NCBI RefSeq assembly: GCF_023913775.1
Contig: NZ_JAMXAX010000021.1
Location: 1-57,966, forward strand
Direction: 5' to 3'
DNA: 57,966 nucleotides
DNA from: Acidovorax facilis
GTDB lineage: Bacteria > Pseudomonadota > Gammaproteobacteria > Burkholderiales > Burkholderiaceae_C
The position numbers were made by a program, and so were the translations under genes. Shown one piece after another: positions 1 to 7,532 of the stretch (positions are counted from its first letter, which is position 1; every line of letters begins with the position of its first letter). Under the pieces are notes generated by a model. It saw only the letters and a program-made list of their open reading frames with translations, was not told the origin of the DNA and ran no database searches.

Positions 1-24
1 GCCCACCCTGCCAAGGAGAACACC

Positions 25-975
25 ATGGTCAGTGCCGTCTTTCACTCCCCGTTGGATGCAGCCCCCGTGGTTGCACAGAACGCTATGAATAATGTAGCTA
101 TCAGCGCTTCTCCAGCAACCGCCAGAAGCCAAAAACAGTCCAAAGCCGAAACAACGGCGAGCCCCGCCCCTGCCAGTCGCGACTGGGCGGCCCTGTCGCG
201 CAGTTTCTGGATGACGGTGCTGCCGCCGCTCTGTGGCCTGGGCCTGCTCATCGGTCTGTGGGCGATGGTATCCACCACCACCGGCGGCAGCATCCCCAAT
301 CCGGTGGAGACATGGAAGCAGGCGCTGGAAATCTTCAGCAACCCGTTCTACCGCAATGGCCCCAATGACCAGGGCGTGGGCTGGAATGTGCTGATGTCGC
401 TGGAGCGCGTGGCCGTGGGCTTTGGCATGGCGGCGCTGGTGGGCATTCCGGCGGGCTTCGTGATCGGGCGCTTCAACTTCCTGTCGCGCATGTTCAACCC
501 GCTCATCAGCCTGCTGCGGCCGGTATCGCCTCTGGCGTGGCTGCCGATCGGTCTGCTGGTGTTCAAGGGCGCCAACCCCGCCGCCATCTGGACCATCTTC
601 ATCTGCTCCATCTGGCCCATGATCATCAACACCGCCGTGGGCGTGCAGCGTGTGCCGCAGGACTACATGAACGTGGCCCGCGTGCTGAACCTGAGCGAAT
701 GGAAGATCGCCACCAAGATCCTCTTCCCCGCCGTGCTGCCCTACATGCTGACCGGCGTGCGCCTGGCCGTGGGCACCGCATGGCTGGTGATCGTAGCTGC
801 CGAGATGCTGACCGGCGGCGTGGGCATCGGCTTCTGGGTGTGGGACGAGTGGAACAACCTCAACGTCAAGAACATCATCATCGCCATCTTTGTGATCGGC
901 ATCGTCGGGCTGGTGCTGGAGTTTGCGCTCATCAAGCTGGCCACCGCATTTACGTTTGAAGAGGTGAAAGCATGA
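25..975 (+). CDS. nrtB: Nitrate-type ABC transporter, permease subunit
   Basis: Inner-membrane permease of a nitrate/nitrite/cyanate (or related anion) ABC importer. The 316-residue protein has several hydrophobic segments and the binding-protein-dependent permease loop (around residues 226-245, EWKIATKILFPAVLPYM), as in NrtB/SsuC permeases. Start ATG at 25 has an AAGGAG box about 7 bases upstream. The stop overlaps the next gene as ATGA, so the pair is translationally coupled. The binding protein (nrtA) would lie before the window. The cytoplasmic N-terminus is about 60 residues longer than usual, and residues 20-38 are encoded by a degenerate copy of the REP-like repeat (bases 82-136). Nitrate as substrate is inferred from family resemblance and the nearby nas/nir cluster; taurine or cyanate transporters are related. 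Confidence 0.88.
   Translation: MVSAVFHSPLDAAPVVAQNAMNNVAISASPATARSQKQSKAETTASPAPASRDWAALSRSFWMTVLPPLCGLGLLIGLWAMVSTTTGGSIPNPVETWKQALEIFSNPFYRNGPNDQGVGWNVLMSLERVAVGFGMAALVGIPAGFVIGRFNFLSRMFNPLISLLRPVSPLAWLPIGLLVFKGANPAAIWTIFICSIWPMIINTAVGVQRVPQDYMNVARVLNLSEWKIATKILFPAVLPYMLTGVRLAVGTAWLVIVAAEMLTGGVGIGFWVWDEWNNLNVKNIIIAIFVIGIVGLVLEFALIKLATAFTFEEVKA
82..136 (+). repeat. REP-like repeat copy inside nrtB coding sequence
   Basis: This stretch matches the intergenic repeat copy at 18202-18256 closely, sharing the block TAGCTATCAGCGCTT and the following TCCA..CAA..CGC..AGA and AAAACA segments in the same order. It is read in frame as residues 20-38 of NrtB, in the variable N-terminal tail before the first membrane segment. 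Confidence 0.65.
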
Positions 976-1811
976 ACACGACCACCACGGCAGCATCCAC
1001 ACACCCTTCCATGAGCACCAAGTTCATCGAAGTCCACGGCGTCGAGCAGACCTTCAAGACGGCCAAGGGCCTGTTCCCCGCGCTGCGCGACATCAACCTG
1101 ACGATTGCCAAGGGCGAGTTCGTGGCGCTGATCGGCCACTCGGGCTGCGGCAAGTCCACGCTCTTGAATCTGATCGCCGGGCTGACCACGCCCACCAACG
1201 GTGCGCTGCTGTGTGCCAACAAGGAGATCAAGGGCCCCGGCCCCGAGCGCGCCGTGGTGTTCCAGAACCACTCGCTGCTGCCCTGGCTCACCTGCTTCGA
1301 CAACATCTACCTGGCCGTGGAGCGCGTGTTTGGCGGCAAGGAAACCAAGGCCCAGCTCAAGGCCCGCACCGACGCCGTACTGGCCCTGGTGGGCCTCACG
1401 CCCGCTGGGCAAAAGCGCCCCGGTGAAATCTCTGGCGGCATGAAGCAGCGCGTGGGCATTGCCCGGGCACTCTCCATGGAGCCCCAGGTGCTGCTGATGG
1501 ACGAGCCCTTTGGCGCGCTGGACGCCCTCACCCGCGCCAAGCTGCAGGACGAGCTGCTGGAGATCGTGGCGCGCACCCAGAGCACGGTGGTCATGGTGAC
1601 CCACGACGTGGACGAAGCCGTATTGCTGTCCGACAAGATCGTGATGATGACCAACGGCCCCGCAGCCACCATTGGCGAGGTGCTGTCGGTAGACCTGCCC
1701 CGCCCCCGCAAACGCGTGGAGCTGGCCGAAGACCCGCAGTACGTGCACCACCGCAAGGCAGTGATCGACTTCCTCTACACCCGCCAGGGGCACGTCGAAA
1801 AAGCCGCTTGA
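972..1811 (+). CDS. nrtD: Nitrate-type ABC transporter, ATP-binding subunit
   Basis: Cytoplasmic ATPase that powers the NrtB permease. The 279-residue protein has Walker A GHSGCGKST (residues 55-63), signature SGGMKQR (154-160), Walker B LLMDEP (174-179) and a switch histidine in VTHDVDEA. The length fits a single-domain NrtD/SsuB-type ATPase; the NrtC form carries a fused binding-protein domain, absent here. Its ATG overlaps the nrtB stop in ATGA, and a strong terminator lies 40 bases after the stop, so this is the last gene of the transporter operon. Nitrate is inferred from context, since the ATPase does not itself determine substrate. Confidence 0.88.
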   Translation: MNTTTTAASTHPSMSTKFIEVHGVEQTFKTAKGLFPALRDINLTIAKGEFVALIGHSGCGKSTLLNLIAGLTTPTNGALLCANKEIKGPGPERAVVFQNHSLLPWLTCFDNIYLAVERVFGGKETKAQLKARTDAVLALVGLTPAGQKRPGEISGGMKQRVGIARALSMEPQVLLMDEPFGALDALTRAKLQDELLEIVARTQSTVVMVTHDVDEAVLLSDKIVMMTNGPAATIGEVLSVDLPRPRKRVELAEDPQYVHHRKAVIDFLYTRQGHVEKAA

Positions 1812-1850
1812 ACCGCTAGGCTCCAGGCCCGACAACACGGCAAATCAAAA

Positions 1851-1884
1851 GGGCTCTGACCAGATACGGTCAGAGCCCTTTTTT
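1851..1884 (+). terminator. Intrinsic terminator after nrtBD
   Basis: An 11-bp perfect stem (GGGCTCTGACC at 1851-1861 with GGTCAGAGCCC at 1869-1879), a 7-base loop and a T-run to 1884. It closes the nitrate transporter operon. Confidence 0.9.
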
Positions 1885-1933
1885 GGTGTGCGCCAAGGGC
1901 AAAGCCTCCGCAAGCTCGCTTTCCCAGACCAGT

Positions 1934-2040
1934 GCACCCGCGCAAGGGCCGCCCCGCCGCGCTGGGTGCGTCCCCCTTCCCGAATTGCGAAGCAATTCGA
2001 GAGAAGGGGGAAGGCGCGCAGCGCCTCAGGGGGTTGTCCT
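1934..2040 (-). repeat. 3'-end structured repeat, copy R1
   Basis: Directly downstream of the minus-strand CBS gene stop. It has three hairpins: AGGCGC/GCGCCT (2012-2026), a long stem with GAATTGC/GCAATTC inside CCCCCTTC/GAAGGGGG (about 1971-2010), and GCACCC/GGGTGC (1934-1969) closing a 24-base loop. Copies R2 (4911-5018), R3 (51433-51563) and R4 (8559-8632) have the same layout with different but complementary stem bases. It may act as a transcription end or RNA-stability structure. Confidence 0.7.
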
Positions 2041-2481
2041 CTAATGGCTTCCGGTGATGTACTGCTCCAGCTGTTCAATGATGAATTTCTGCTCGGAGAT
2101 GATGTCCTTGACCAAGTCCCCGATCGAGATCATGCCCACGAGTTTGCCGTTGTTGTCCACCACGGGCAGGTGGCGCAGGCGGCCGGTACTCATGATCTAC
2201 ATGCACTGCTCGCTGGTCTGCTCGGGCCGCACAAAGCGTACCGAGGTGGTCATCACATCGCGCGCCAGCGTGGCGGCTGACGTGCGGCCCAGCAGGGCGA
2301 TCTTTCGCGCGTAATCGCGCTCTGTGAAGATGCCCACGATGGCATCCCCCTCGGTAACCACCAGGGCGCCGATGCCCTTGTCGGCCATGAGCTTGAGCGC
2401 ATCGAACACCGACGCCGTGGGCGCAATGGTGTGGACAGTGGCGTCCGGTTTGGACTGAAGAATTTTGGCGACTACGGTCAT
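2041..2481 (-). pseudogene. CBS-pair domain protein interrupted by an amber codon
   Basis: The reading frame from ATG at 2481 to TAG at 2041 would give a 146-residue tandem CBS protein, a small cytoplasmic nucleotide-sensing module. The first CBS half is intact (ALKLMADKGIGALVVTEGD, then GIFTERDYARK). After MTTSVRFVRPEQTSEQCM a TAG codon (complement of 2197-2199) interrupts it, and the same frame then continues with a normal second CBS half (STGRLRHLPVVDNNGKLVG, then ISIGDLVKDIISEQKFIIEQ). No frame change occurs, so one codon explains the break. An ATG two codons after the TAG could allow reinitiation. A sequencing error cannot be excluded. Confidence 0.85.
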
Positions 2482-3016
2482 GGAACCTCCCTCGTAACAC
2501 CTGGAACAGGTACAGAGAGATTTCAGCCCATAAGCCCAACGGGCGCAAGCCGCGCAAGCCCGATTTATCCCGCTTTTGGGCCCGGTGTGGCAACAGCGAT
2601 GCATATGTTTCGACCCTGTTGCATTCGGCCGAACCCGAAACAAACTGAAAAGAACCGAAACGGCGACGAGACGACGCCGCAGCGCCGGCCGGGCACGATA
2701 CAGCCCATGTCCAACGCACTTCCAAAGGAATCAACGCCCACCCTTCTTGCCTCGGATCGATCGCTTGCGACCGGCTGCGGGCCTGAGATTCTTCTCATTG
2801 GCCACAGGCAGGAAACAAGCGTCTAGATTGTTTCCAAAACTGGAACAGTTAGTTTGCGACCAGCTGGTTTTTCTTCATCCACGTGCGGCGTACAGTTCAT
2901 CCCATCGATGAGCCGAACCCGCAAGGCGACTCACCGAACCCGGTGCGAAGCACGTTGCTTTTGATCTTCGCTCCGGCTTTTTTGAGACGCTTTTTTTAAC
3001 TTCAAGGACTTTCATC
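2482..3016. other. Intergenic region between CBS gene and DUF4148 genes
   Basis: 535 bases hold the divergent promoters of the CBS gene and the first DUF4148 gene. The short open frames here have no recognisable protein character. An inverted motif TTCCAAAACTGGAA lies near 2832. A good ribosome site (AAGGA, about 3003-3007) belongs to the gene at 3017. No other feature is seen. Confidence 0.5.
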
Positions 3017-3307
3017 ATGAACAAGACTGCACGTTTTCTCTCTATCGCCGCTGTGGCTGCTTTCGCTTCTTTGGGTGCCCAGGCTGACGAAGCTGATGGT
3101 TCGCAATTTGCCCTGAAATTCGACACGAACCGCACCCGTGCCGAAGTGGTTGCCGAAGCCGCCGCCGCAGTCCAAATGCGCAGCCAGGAGCCAGCAGGCT
3201 CCCGCGTGGTGACCTACAAGTCCACGGTAGACCGCGCTGCAGTGCGTGCCGAAGCTGCCGCACAAGCCATGCGCACTGGCCGCGTGGGCCCCGCTGAAGG
3301 CGGTTGA
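3017..3307 (+). CDS. DUF4148 family secreted protein, copy 1
   Basis: A 96-residue protein with a clear signal peptide (MNKTARFLSIAAVAAFASLG, cleavage probably after AQA) and a short acidic, alanine-rich mature part with the TRAEVVAEA segment typical of DUF4148 proteins of Burkholderiales. Function is unknown for the family; location is periplasmic or extracellular. The start ATG has AAGGA upstream. The next gene is a tandem paralogue with an almost identical signal peptide, so this is a recent duplication. Confidence 0.85.
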   Translation: MNKTARFLSIAAVAAFASLGAQADEADGSQFALKFDTNRTRAEVVAEAAAAVQMRSQEPAGSRVVTYKSTVDRAAVRAEAAAQAMRTGRVGPAEGG

Positions 3308-3391
3308 TTCACCTTTTTGAATCCACGGCTTCGCGCTTCACGTATTCCAGACACCTCGTCCCCATTTTTTGAATTTCACAGGAGTTTCACC

Positions 3392-3685
3392 ATGAACAAG
3401 ACCGCACGTTTCCTCTCCATCGCTGCTGTTGCCGCTTTCGCGTCCTTCGGTGCCCAGGCTGACGAAGCCGATGCATCGCAATTCGCCACGAAGTTCGAAA
3501 CCAGCCGCACCCGCGCTGAAGTGATGGCTGAAGCCTCCACCGTGCCCCAGACCAGCGGCGCCATCCCCGTCGGTTCGCGTGCTCTGGTCTACACCTCCAC
3601 GGCTGACCGCAATGCAGTGAACGCTCAGGCTGTGGACGCGCTGCGCACCGGCAAGATCTCTTCCGGCGAAATCGGTTCGCTGTAA
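3392..3685 (+). CDS. DUF4148 family secreted protein, copy 2
   Basis: A 97-residue paralogue of the preceding gene. The first 20 residues match except one position, and the mature part keeps RTRAEVMAEA but diverges towards the C-terminus (LRTGKISSGEIGSL). The start at 3392 is chosen over an in-frame upstream ATG because it has CAGGAG just before it and begins with the same MNKTARF as copy 1. A strong terminator follows. Function unknown. Confidence 0.85.
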   Translation: MNKTARFLSIAAVAAFASFGAQADEADASQFATKFETSRTRAEVMAEASTVPQTSGAIPVGSRALVYTSTADRNAVNAQAVDALRTGKISSGEIGSL

Positions 3686-3730
3686 TTTGCCGGGTCTGCG
3701 CTGTGGCGCAGACCCTGAATTGCAAATGCA

Positions 3731-3766
3731 AAAAGGCCGAGGCCCCGCATGGGGCCTCGGCCTTTT
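3731..3766. terminator. Bidirectional intrinsic terminator
   Basis: Perfect stem AAAAGGCCGAGGCCCC with GGGGCCTCGGCCTTTT around a GCAT loop. A-rich on one side and T-rich on the other, it can serve both the DUF4148 gene and the convergent dctP gene. Confidence 0.9.
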
Positions 3767-3803
3767 CTATTGCCGGGGCTGAGCCCCGTCAACAAGCGTT
3801 GGT

Positions 3804-4823
3804 TTACTTGCCAGCCCGTGCCTGCGCCACGGCGCCCTGCACATCCTTCCACAGGCTTTCACCCACATTGGCAGCGATGCTCGCGTTCACGGCGCTGAGC
3901 TTTTCGCGCATGCGGTTGGCTTCGGCGGCGGGCAGCTCGTTCACTTGCATGCCTTTGCCCTTCAGGTCGGCCAGCGCCTTGTCGGCCTCGGCACGCGTGT
4001 CCTGGCGTTCGAAGTCGCGGCTCTTCTTGGCAGCGTCGAGCAGCACCTTCTGCTCGGCCGTCGACAGGCCGTCCCAGTACTTCTTGCTCACCAGCACGAT
4101 CCAGGGGCTGTAGACGTGGTTGGTCACGGTGAGGTACTTCTGCACCTCATAGAACTTGCTCGACAGGATGGTGTTGTAGGGGTTCTCCTGGCCGTCCACC
4201 GTCTTGGTCTCCAGCGCGGTGAAGAGTTCGGAGAACGGCAATGGCACGGCATTGGCGCCCAGGGTCTTGAAGCTGTCGAGGAACACGTTGTTCTGCATCA
4301 CGCGCAGCTTGATGCCGTCCATGTCTTCCAGCTTGTTGACGGGGCGCTTGCTGTTGGTGAGGTTGCGAAAGCCGTTCTCCCAGTACACCAGGCCCACCAG
4401 GCCCTTTTCCTGCAGCTTGTCCATCACCTTCTGGCCCACGGGGCCATCCAGCACCACGTCGGCTTCCTTGGCGTTGTTGAACAGGAAGGGCGTGTCCCAG
4501 ATCGCCATTTCTTTGGTGATACCCACCAGCGTGGCGGTGGAGCCCACCATCATCTCCTGCGCGCCACCGATCAGCGCCTGCTGCATTTGCACGTCCGAAC
4601 CCAGCGCGGCGGCGCCGATGGCGCGCACCTTCATCTTGCCGCCTGAGGCTTTTTCGACCTCTTCGGCAAACAGCTTGGTGGCACGGCCCTGGTTGGACAC
4701 TTCGTTGAGGCCGTAGCCAAAACGGATGATGCGCGGCTTGAAGTCTTGCGCAGCCACCTGGAACGAGCAGGTGATGGCGGCCACCGACAGGGCGGCGAGC
4801 AGGGTACGGCGGAAAGTTTTCAT
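3804..4823 (-). CDS. dctP: TRAP transporter periplasmic binding protein (DctP family)
   Basis: Periplasmic solute receptor of a tripartite ATP-independent transporter, 339 residues. It has a signal peptide ending near AAQDFKPR and DctP hallmarks such as GMQVNEL near the end and a central DMDGIKLRVMQN segment containing the arginine that usually binds the substrate carboxylate. The start at 4823 is preferred to an ATG 12 bases upstream because GGAGAC sits just before it. It follows dctM in the same direction after a 195-base gap holding repeat R2. The operon starts with gluconokinase, so a sugar acid such as gluconate is the inferred substrate. Confidence 0.85.
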   Translation of the reverse strand: MKTFRRTLLAALSVAAITCSFQVAAQDFKPRIIRFGYGLNEVSNQGRATKLFAEEVEKASGGKMKVRAIGAAALGSDVQMQQALIGGAQEMMVGSTATLVGITKEMAIWDTPFLFNNAKEADVVLDGPVGQKVMDKLQEKGLVGLVYWENGFRNLTNSKRPVNKLEDMDGIKLRVMQNNVFLDSFKTLGANAVPLPFSELFTALETKTVDGQENPYNTILSSKFYEVQKYLTVTNHVYSPWIVLVSKKYWDGLSTAEQKVLLDAAKKSRDFERQDTRAEADKALADLKGKGMQVNELPAAEANRMREKLSAVNASIAANVGESLWKDVQGAVAQARAGK

Positions 4824-4910
4824 GGTTGTCTCCATTGGCAAGGAAAAGAAAGGCACGGGAAAAAGAATCAAAGAGGCGAGGTGGGCGAACTGGCACACAC
4901 CGCACCAGCG

Positions 4911-5018
4911 GCCGCCGCGCAAGGGCCGCCCCGCCGCGCTGGCGGCGTCCCCCTCCCGCATCGCGCAGCGAGGCGAGAGAGGGGTGAAGGCGCGAAGCGA
5001 CTCAGGGGGTGCTTCATC
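4911..5018 (-). repeat. 3'-end structured repeat, copy R2
   Basis: It follows the dctM stop within a few bases. Closing stem GCCGCC/GGCGGC (4911-4916, 4941-4946) surrounds a 24-base loop almost identical to that of R1, while the stem bases differ from R1 yet stay complementary. A second small hairpin (AGGCGC GAA GCGACT, one mismatch) matches R1 in position. Confidence 0.65.
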
Positions 5019-6323
5019 TCACCTCATCCACACCAAAGGGGCTGTCACGATCTGCGGGAACGCCACCAGCAGCGCGAGGATCAGCACGTAGGTGAAGAGG
5101 AACGGGTTCACGCCCTTGATCACGCTGTGCATCGAGATGCGCCCCACCCCGGCCACCACATTGAGCACGGTGCCCACGGGCGGCGTGATGAGGCCGATGG
5201 CGCCGTTGAGCACAAACATCAAGCCGAAGTACACCGGGTCGATCCCCGCCTTGACGGCGATGGGCAGCATCACGGGCGCAAAGATCAGGATGGTGGGCGT
5301 GAGGTCCAGCGCCGTGCCGATGAGCACCAGCACGATCATCATCACGGCCATCAACAGGCGCGGGTTCTCCACCAGCGGGCCCAGCCAGCTGGTCAGCACA
5401 TTGGGCAGGTCGGCCAGCGTGATCATGTAGCTGGCCACCTGGGCACCGGCGCACAAGAACATCACGATGGAAGTCGTCTTGGCCGCACGCACCAGTACGC
5501 CATAGATGTCCGCCAGCTTCATCTCGCGGTGGATGAAAAGTGCCACCGCCAGCGCATAGAACGCGGCCACCACGGCGGCCTCGGTGGGGGTGAAAACCCC
5601 CGTCTTCATGCCGCCTATGATGATGAGCGGCATCAGCATGGCCCAGAAGGCGCGTGCCGTGGCGCGCAAGCGGTCCTTGGCGGGCAAGGGTTCGCCCTTG
5701 GGCAGATCCAAGCCGCGCAGCACCCAGCGCCAGGCAAAGATAAGGCCCGCGCCCATCATCAAGCCAGGCACGATGCCCGACACAAACAGCGCCGAGATCG
5801 AGGTGTTGGTCGTCACGCCATAGATCACGAACGGCATGGACGGCGGAATGATGGGCGCAATGATCCCGCCCGAGGCGATCAGCCCTGCCGAGGTGTTCAT
5901 CGGGTAGCCCTGCTGGCGCATCATGGGCAGCAGGATGGTGGCCAGCGCGGCCGTGTCGGCCAGGGCCGACCCGCTCATGCTGGCCATCAGCACCGCAGCG
6001 CCGATGGCCACATAGCCCAGCCCGCCCCGGATATGCCCCACCCATGCCTGCGCCATGTCGATGATGCGACGGCTGATGCCGCCTGAGTTCATCAGCTCAC
6101 CGGCCAGGATGAAGAACGGCACGGCCAGCAGCGGAAAGCTGTCCACCCCGGCCACGAGGTTCTGCGCGAGCAATTGCGTGTCGAAAAAATCCAGCACCCA
6201 GGCCATGCCAGCGCCAGTGAGCACCAGGGCCAGGCCCATGTTCATGCCGGTGCCCATCAGCACCAGCATGCCCAGCGAAAAAACGATAAAAGCCTGCGCT
6301 TCGGGTCCCATGGCCATCATCAC
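5019..6323 (-). CDS. dctM: TRAP transporter large permease (DctM family)
   Basis: The 434-residue, 12-plus-segment membrane subunit that carries out sodium-coupled transport. It has the family blocks PFFILAGELMNSGGISRRI, GSALADTAALATILLPMM, AGLIASGGIIAPIIPPSMP and LITPPVGTVLNV. It begins at the dctQ stop (TAAGTGATGATG), so the exact start may be GTG 6323, ATG 6320 or ATG 6317; GGAG in the end of dctQ is the ribosome site. It works with dctQ and dctP as a high-affinity organic-acid importer. Confidence 0.93.
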   Translation of the reverse strand: MMMAMGPEAQAFIVFSLGMLVLMGTGMNMGLALVLTGAGMAWVLDFFDTQLLAQNLVAGVDSFPLLAVPFFILAGELMNSGGISRRIIDMAQAWVGHIRGGLGYVAIGAAVLMASMSGSALADTAALATILLPMMRQQGYPMNTSAGLIASGGIIAPIIPPSMPFVIYGVTTNTSISALFVSGIVPGLMMGAGLIFAWRWVLRGLDLPKGEPLPAKDRLRATARAFWAMLMPLIIIGGMKTGVFTPTEAAVVAAFYALAVALFIHREMKLADIYGVLVRAAKTTSIVMFLCAGAQVASYMITLADLPNVLTSWLGPLVENPRLLMAVMMIVLVLIGTALDLTPTILIFAPVMLPIAVKAGIDPVYFGLMFVLNGAIGLITPPVGTVLNVVAGVGRISMHSVIKGVNPFLFTYVLILALLVAFPQIVTAPLVWMR

Positions 6324-6845
6324 TTACTCCACCTCGGCGCCGTGACCGAGGTCCAGCGGCTTGCGTTGAATCAACTCGATGACCGCCATCACTCCGATGG
6401 CCACCGCGCACAAAAAGGCCGGCAGTGGTAGCAACGCCGCCGGGTAGGCCATGACGACGGAGCGGCTGCCCATGCCCACCACTACCTGCTGCCAGGCGCC
6501 CCAGGCCAACATGGCGCTTGCGCTGATCACGAGCAGCCGGATCACGGCCGTCAACAGGCCAAAGGCCACCGGGCGCTTTGCCAACAGGCCCGCCAGACTG
6601 GTAAAAGCCATGTGCTCACCGGCGGGGTAGGCCGCTGCGGCACCGATAAAAACCATCCAGACAAACAGCAGGCGCGACAGCTCTTCGCTGGCCGCCACAC
6701 CGCTGCCAAAGCCGTAGCGCAGCACCACGTTGATGAACACCGCCACGGCCATCACGCCGAGGCAACTGGCCATCAGCAGCTGGGAGATCCTGGCGAACCG
6801 GCTGAGCGACGGCTGCAGTTGCGCTTGTTGTGCGGGGGAATTCAT
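6324..6845 (-). CDS. dctQ: TRAP transporter small permease (DctQ family)
   Basis: A 173-residue membrane protein with four hydrophobic segments and the DctQ pattern VFINVVLRYGFGSGVAASEE followed by LLFVWMVFIGAAAAYPAGEH. ATG 6845 overlaps the gluconokinase stop as ATGA, indicating translational coupling. A longer upstream frame is out of register with gntK and is not coding. Confidence 0.88.
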   Translation of the reverse strand: MNSPAQQAQLQPSLSRFARISQLLMASCLGVMAVAVFINVVLRYGFGSGVAASEELSRLLFVWMVFIGAAAAYPAGEHMAFTSLAGLLAKRPVAFGLLTAVIRLLVISASAMLAWGAWQQVVVGMGSRSVVMAYPAALLPLPAFLCAVAIGVMAVIELIQRKPLDLGHGAEVE

Positions 6846-7363
6846 GCAGACTCCTGGGCGGCGATCCAGGCCGAAGCCTGTTGCTGCAGCGTGGCCAGAT
6901 CCAACAGCGCATCGAGCCGCAACACGCCCGCCTCGCCCACCGGTGACTCCAGCGTGGCGAACTGGCTTTCCACCAGCGCGCTGGAAAAGAAATGGGTGCC
7001 CGCGCGCGCCGCCACACGTTGGCCTGCGTTGGCGCGGTCGATCTCCAGGAACACGAACCGCAACCCCGGACAGGCGCCGCGCAGCCGGTCTCGGTAGGCC
7101 TTCTTGAGCGAAGAGCAGGTCAGCACCGCGCCGTGCGGGTGCGCCTGCAGCAATTGCCCCAGCGTGGCCAGCCAGCCCTCGCGGTCTTCGTCGGTCAGGG
7201 CAATACCCTGGCGCATCTTTTCGCGGCTGGCCGGGCTGTGGTGGTCGTCCCCTTCGATCAGGGGCAGCCCTTCGGCCTGCGCCAGCGCAGCGCCGAGGCT
7301 GGACTTGCCACATCCAGCCACACCCATGACCACCAGATAAACCGTTGACGGCAAAACACTCAT
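6842..7363 (-). CDS. gntK: Gluconokinase
   Basis: Cytoplasmic kinase that converts gluconate to 6-phosphogluconate, 173 residues, the usual size of the GntK/IdnK family. P-loop GVAGCGKS lies about 10 residues into the protein; EGDDHHSPASREKM and LTDEDREGWL are typical gluconokinase blocks, and CSSLKKAYRDRLR follows. The chosen start puts the P-loop at the normal place, although no strong ribosome site is visible. An ATG at 7447 would add 28 residues with no family resemblance. It is first in the operon with dctQMP, which suggests uptake and phosphorylation of gluconate as one unit. Confidence 0.85.
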   Translation of the reverse strand: MSVLPSTVYLVVMGVAGCGKSSLGAALAQAEGLPLIEGDDHHSPASREKMRQGIALTDEDREGWLATLGQLLQAHPHGAVLTCSSLKKAYRDRLRGACPGLRFVFLEIDRANAGQRVAARAGTHFFSSALVESQFATLESPVGEAGVLRLDALLDLATLQQQASAWIAAQESA

Positions 7364-7364
7364 A

Positions 7365-7381
7365 TTGGTAGCGCTATCCAA
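7365..7381. promoter_or_regulatory. LacI-type operator-like palindrome O1
   Basis: TTGGTAGCGCTATCCAA has an AGCGCT centre (7370-7375) and GG/CC flanks. It lies just upstream of the gntK start and resembles the second site at 7482-7495. It is a likely binding site for the divergent LacI-family regulator. Confidence 0.55.
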
Positions 7382-7481
7382 GCAATCCGTAAAAAAGGCA
7401 TCCGCTCCCGGATGCCGCACAAACTGTGGCAAGTTCTTCAACTTCATCCAAAATGGCGGGCATCGCCTTGCTCCATCGCTT

Positions 7482-7495
7482 GGACAGCGCTATCC
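7482..7495. promoter_or_regulatory. LacI-type operator-like palindrome O2
   Basis: GGACAGCGCTATCC is palindromic except for one mirrored pair and shares the AGCGCT centre and flanks with O1. The centres are 116 bp apart, close to 11 helical turns, so one tetramer could bridge both sites. It lies 38 bases before the regulator start. Confidence 0.6.
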
Positions 7496-7532
7496 TAACC
7501 AGATCAATCTCAACCCCCATGAGGGTTAACCC

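Noticed and set aside
741-1838. 365-residue frame opposite nrtD
   Set aside because: Overlaps an intact ABC ATPase on the other strand and lacks any domain.
4746-6086. 446-residue His/Arg/Gly-rich frame on the plus strand
   Set aside because: Antisense to dctM and dctP; composition and lack of motifs mark it as a shadow.
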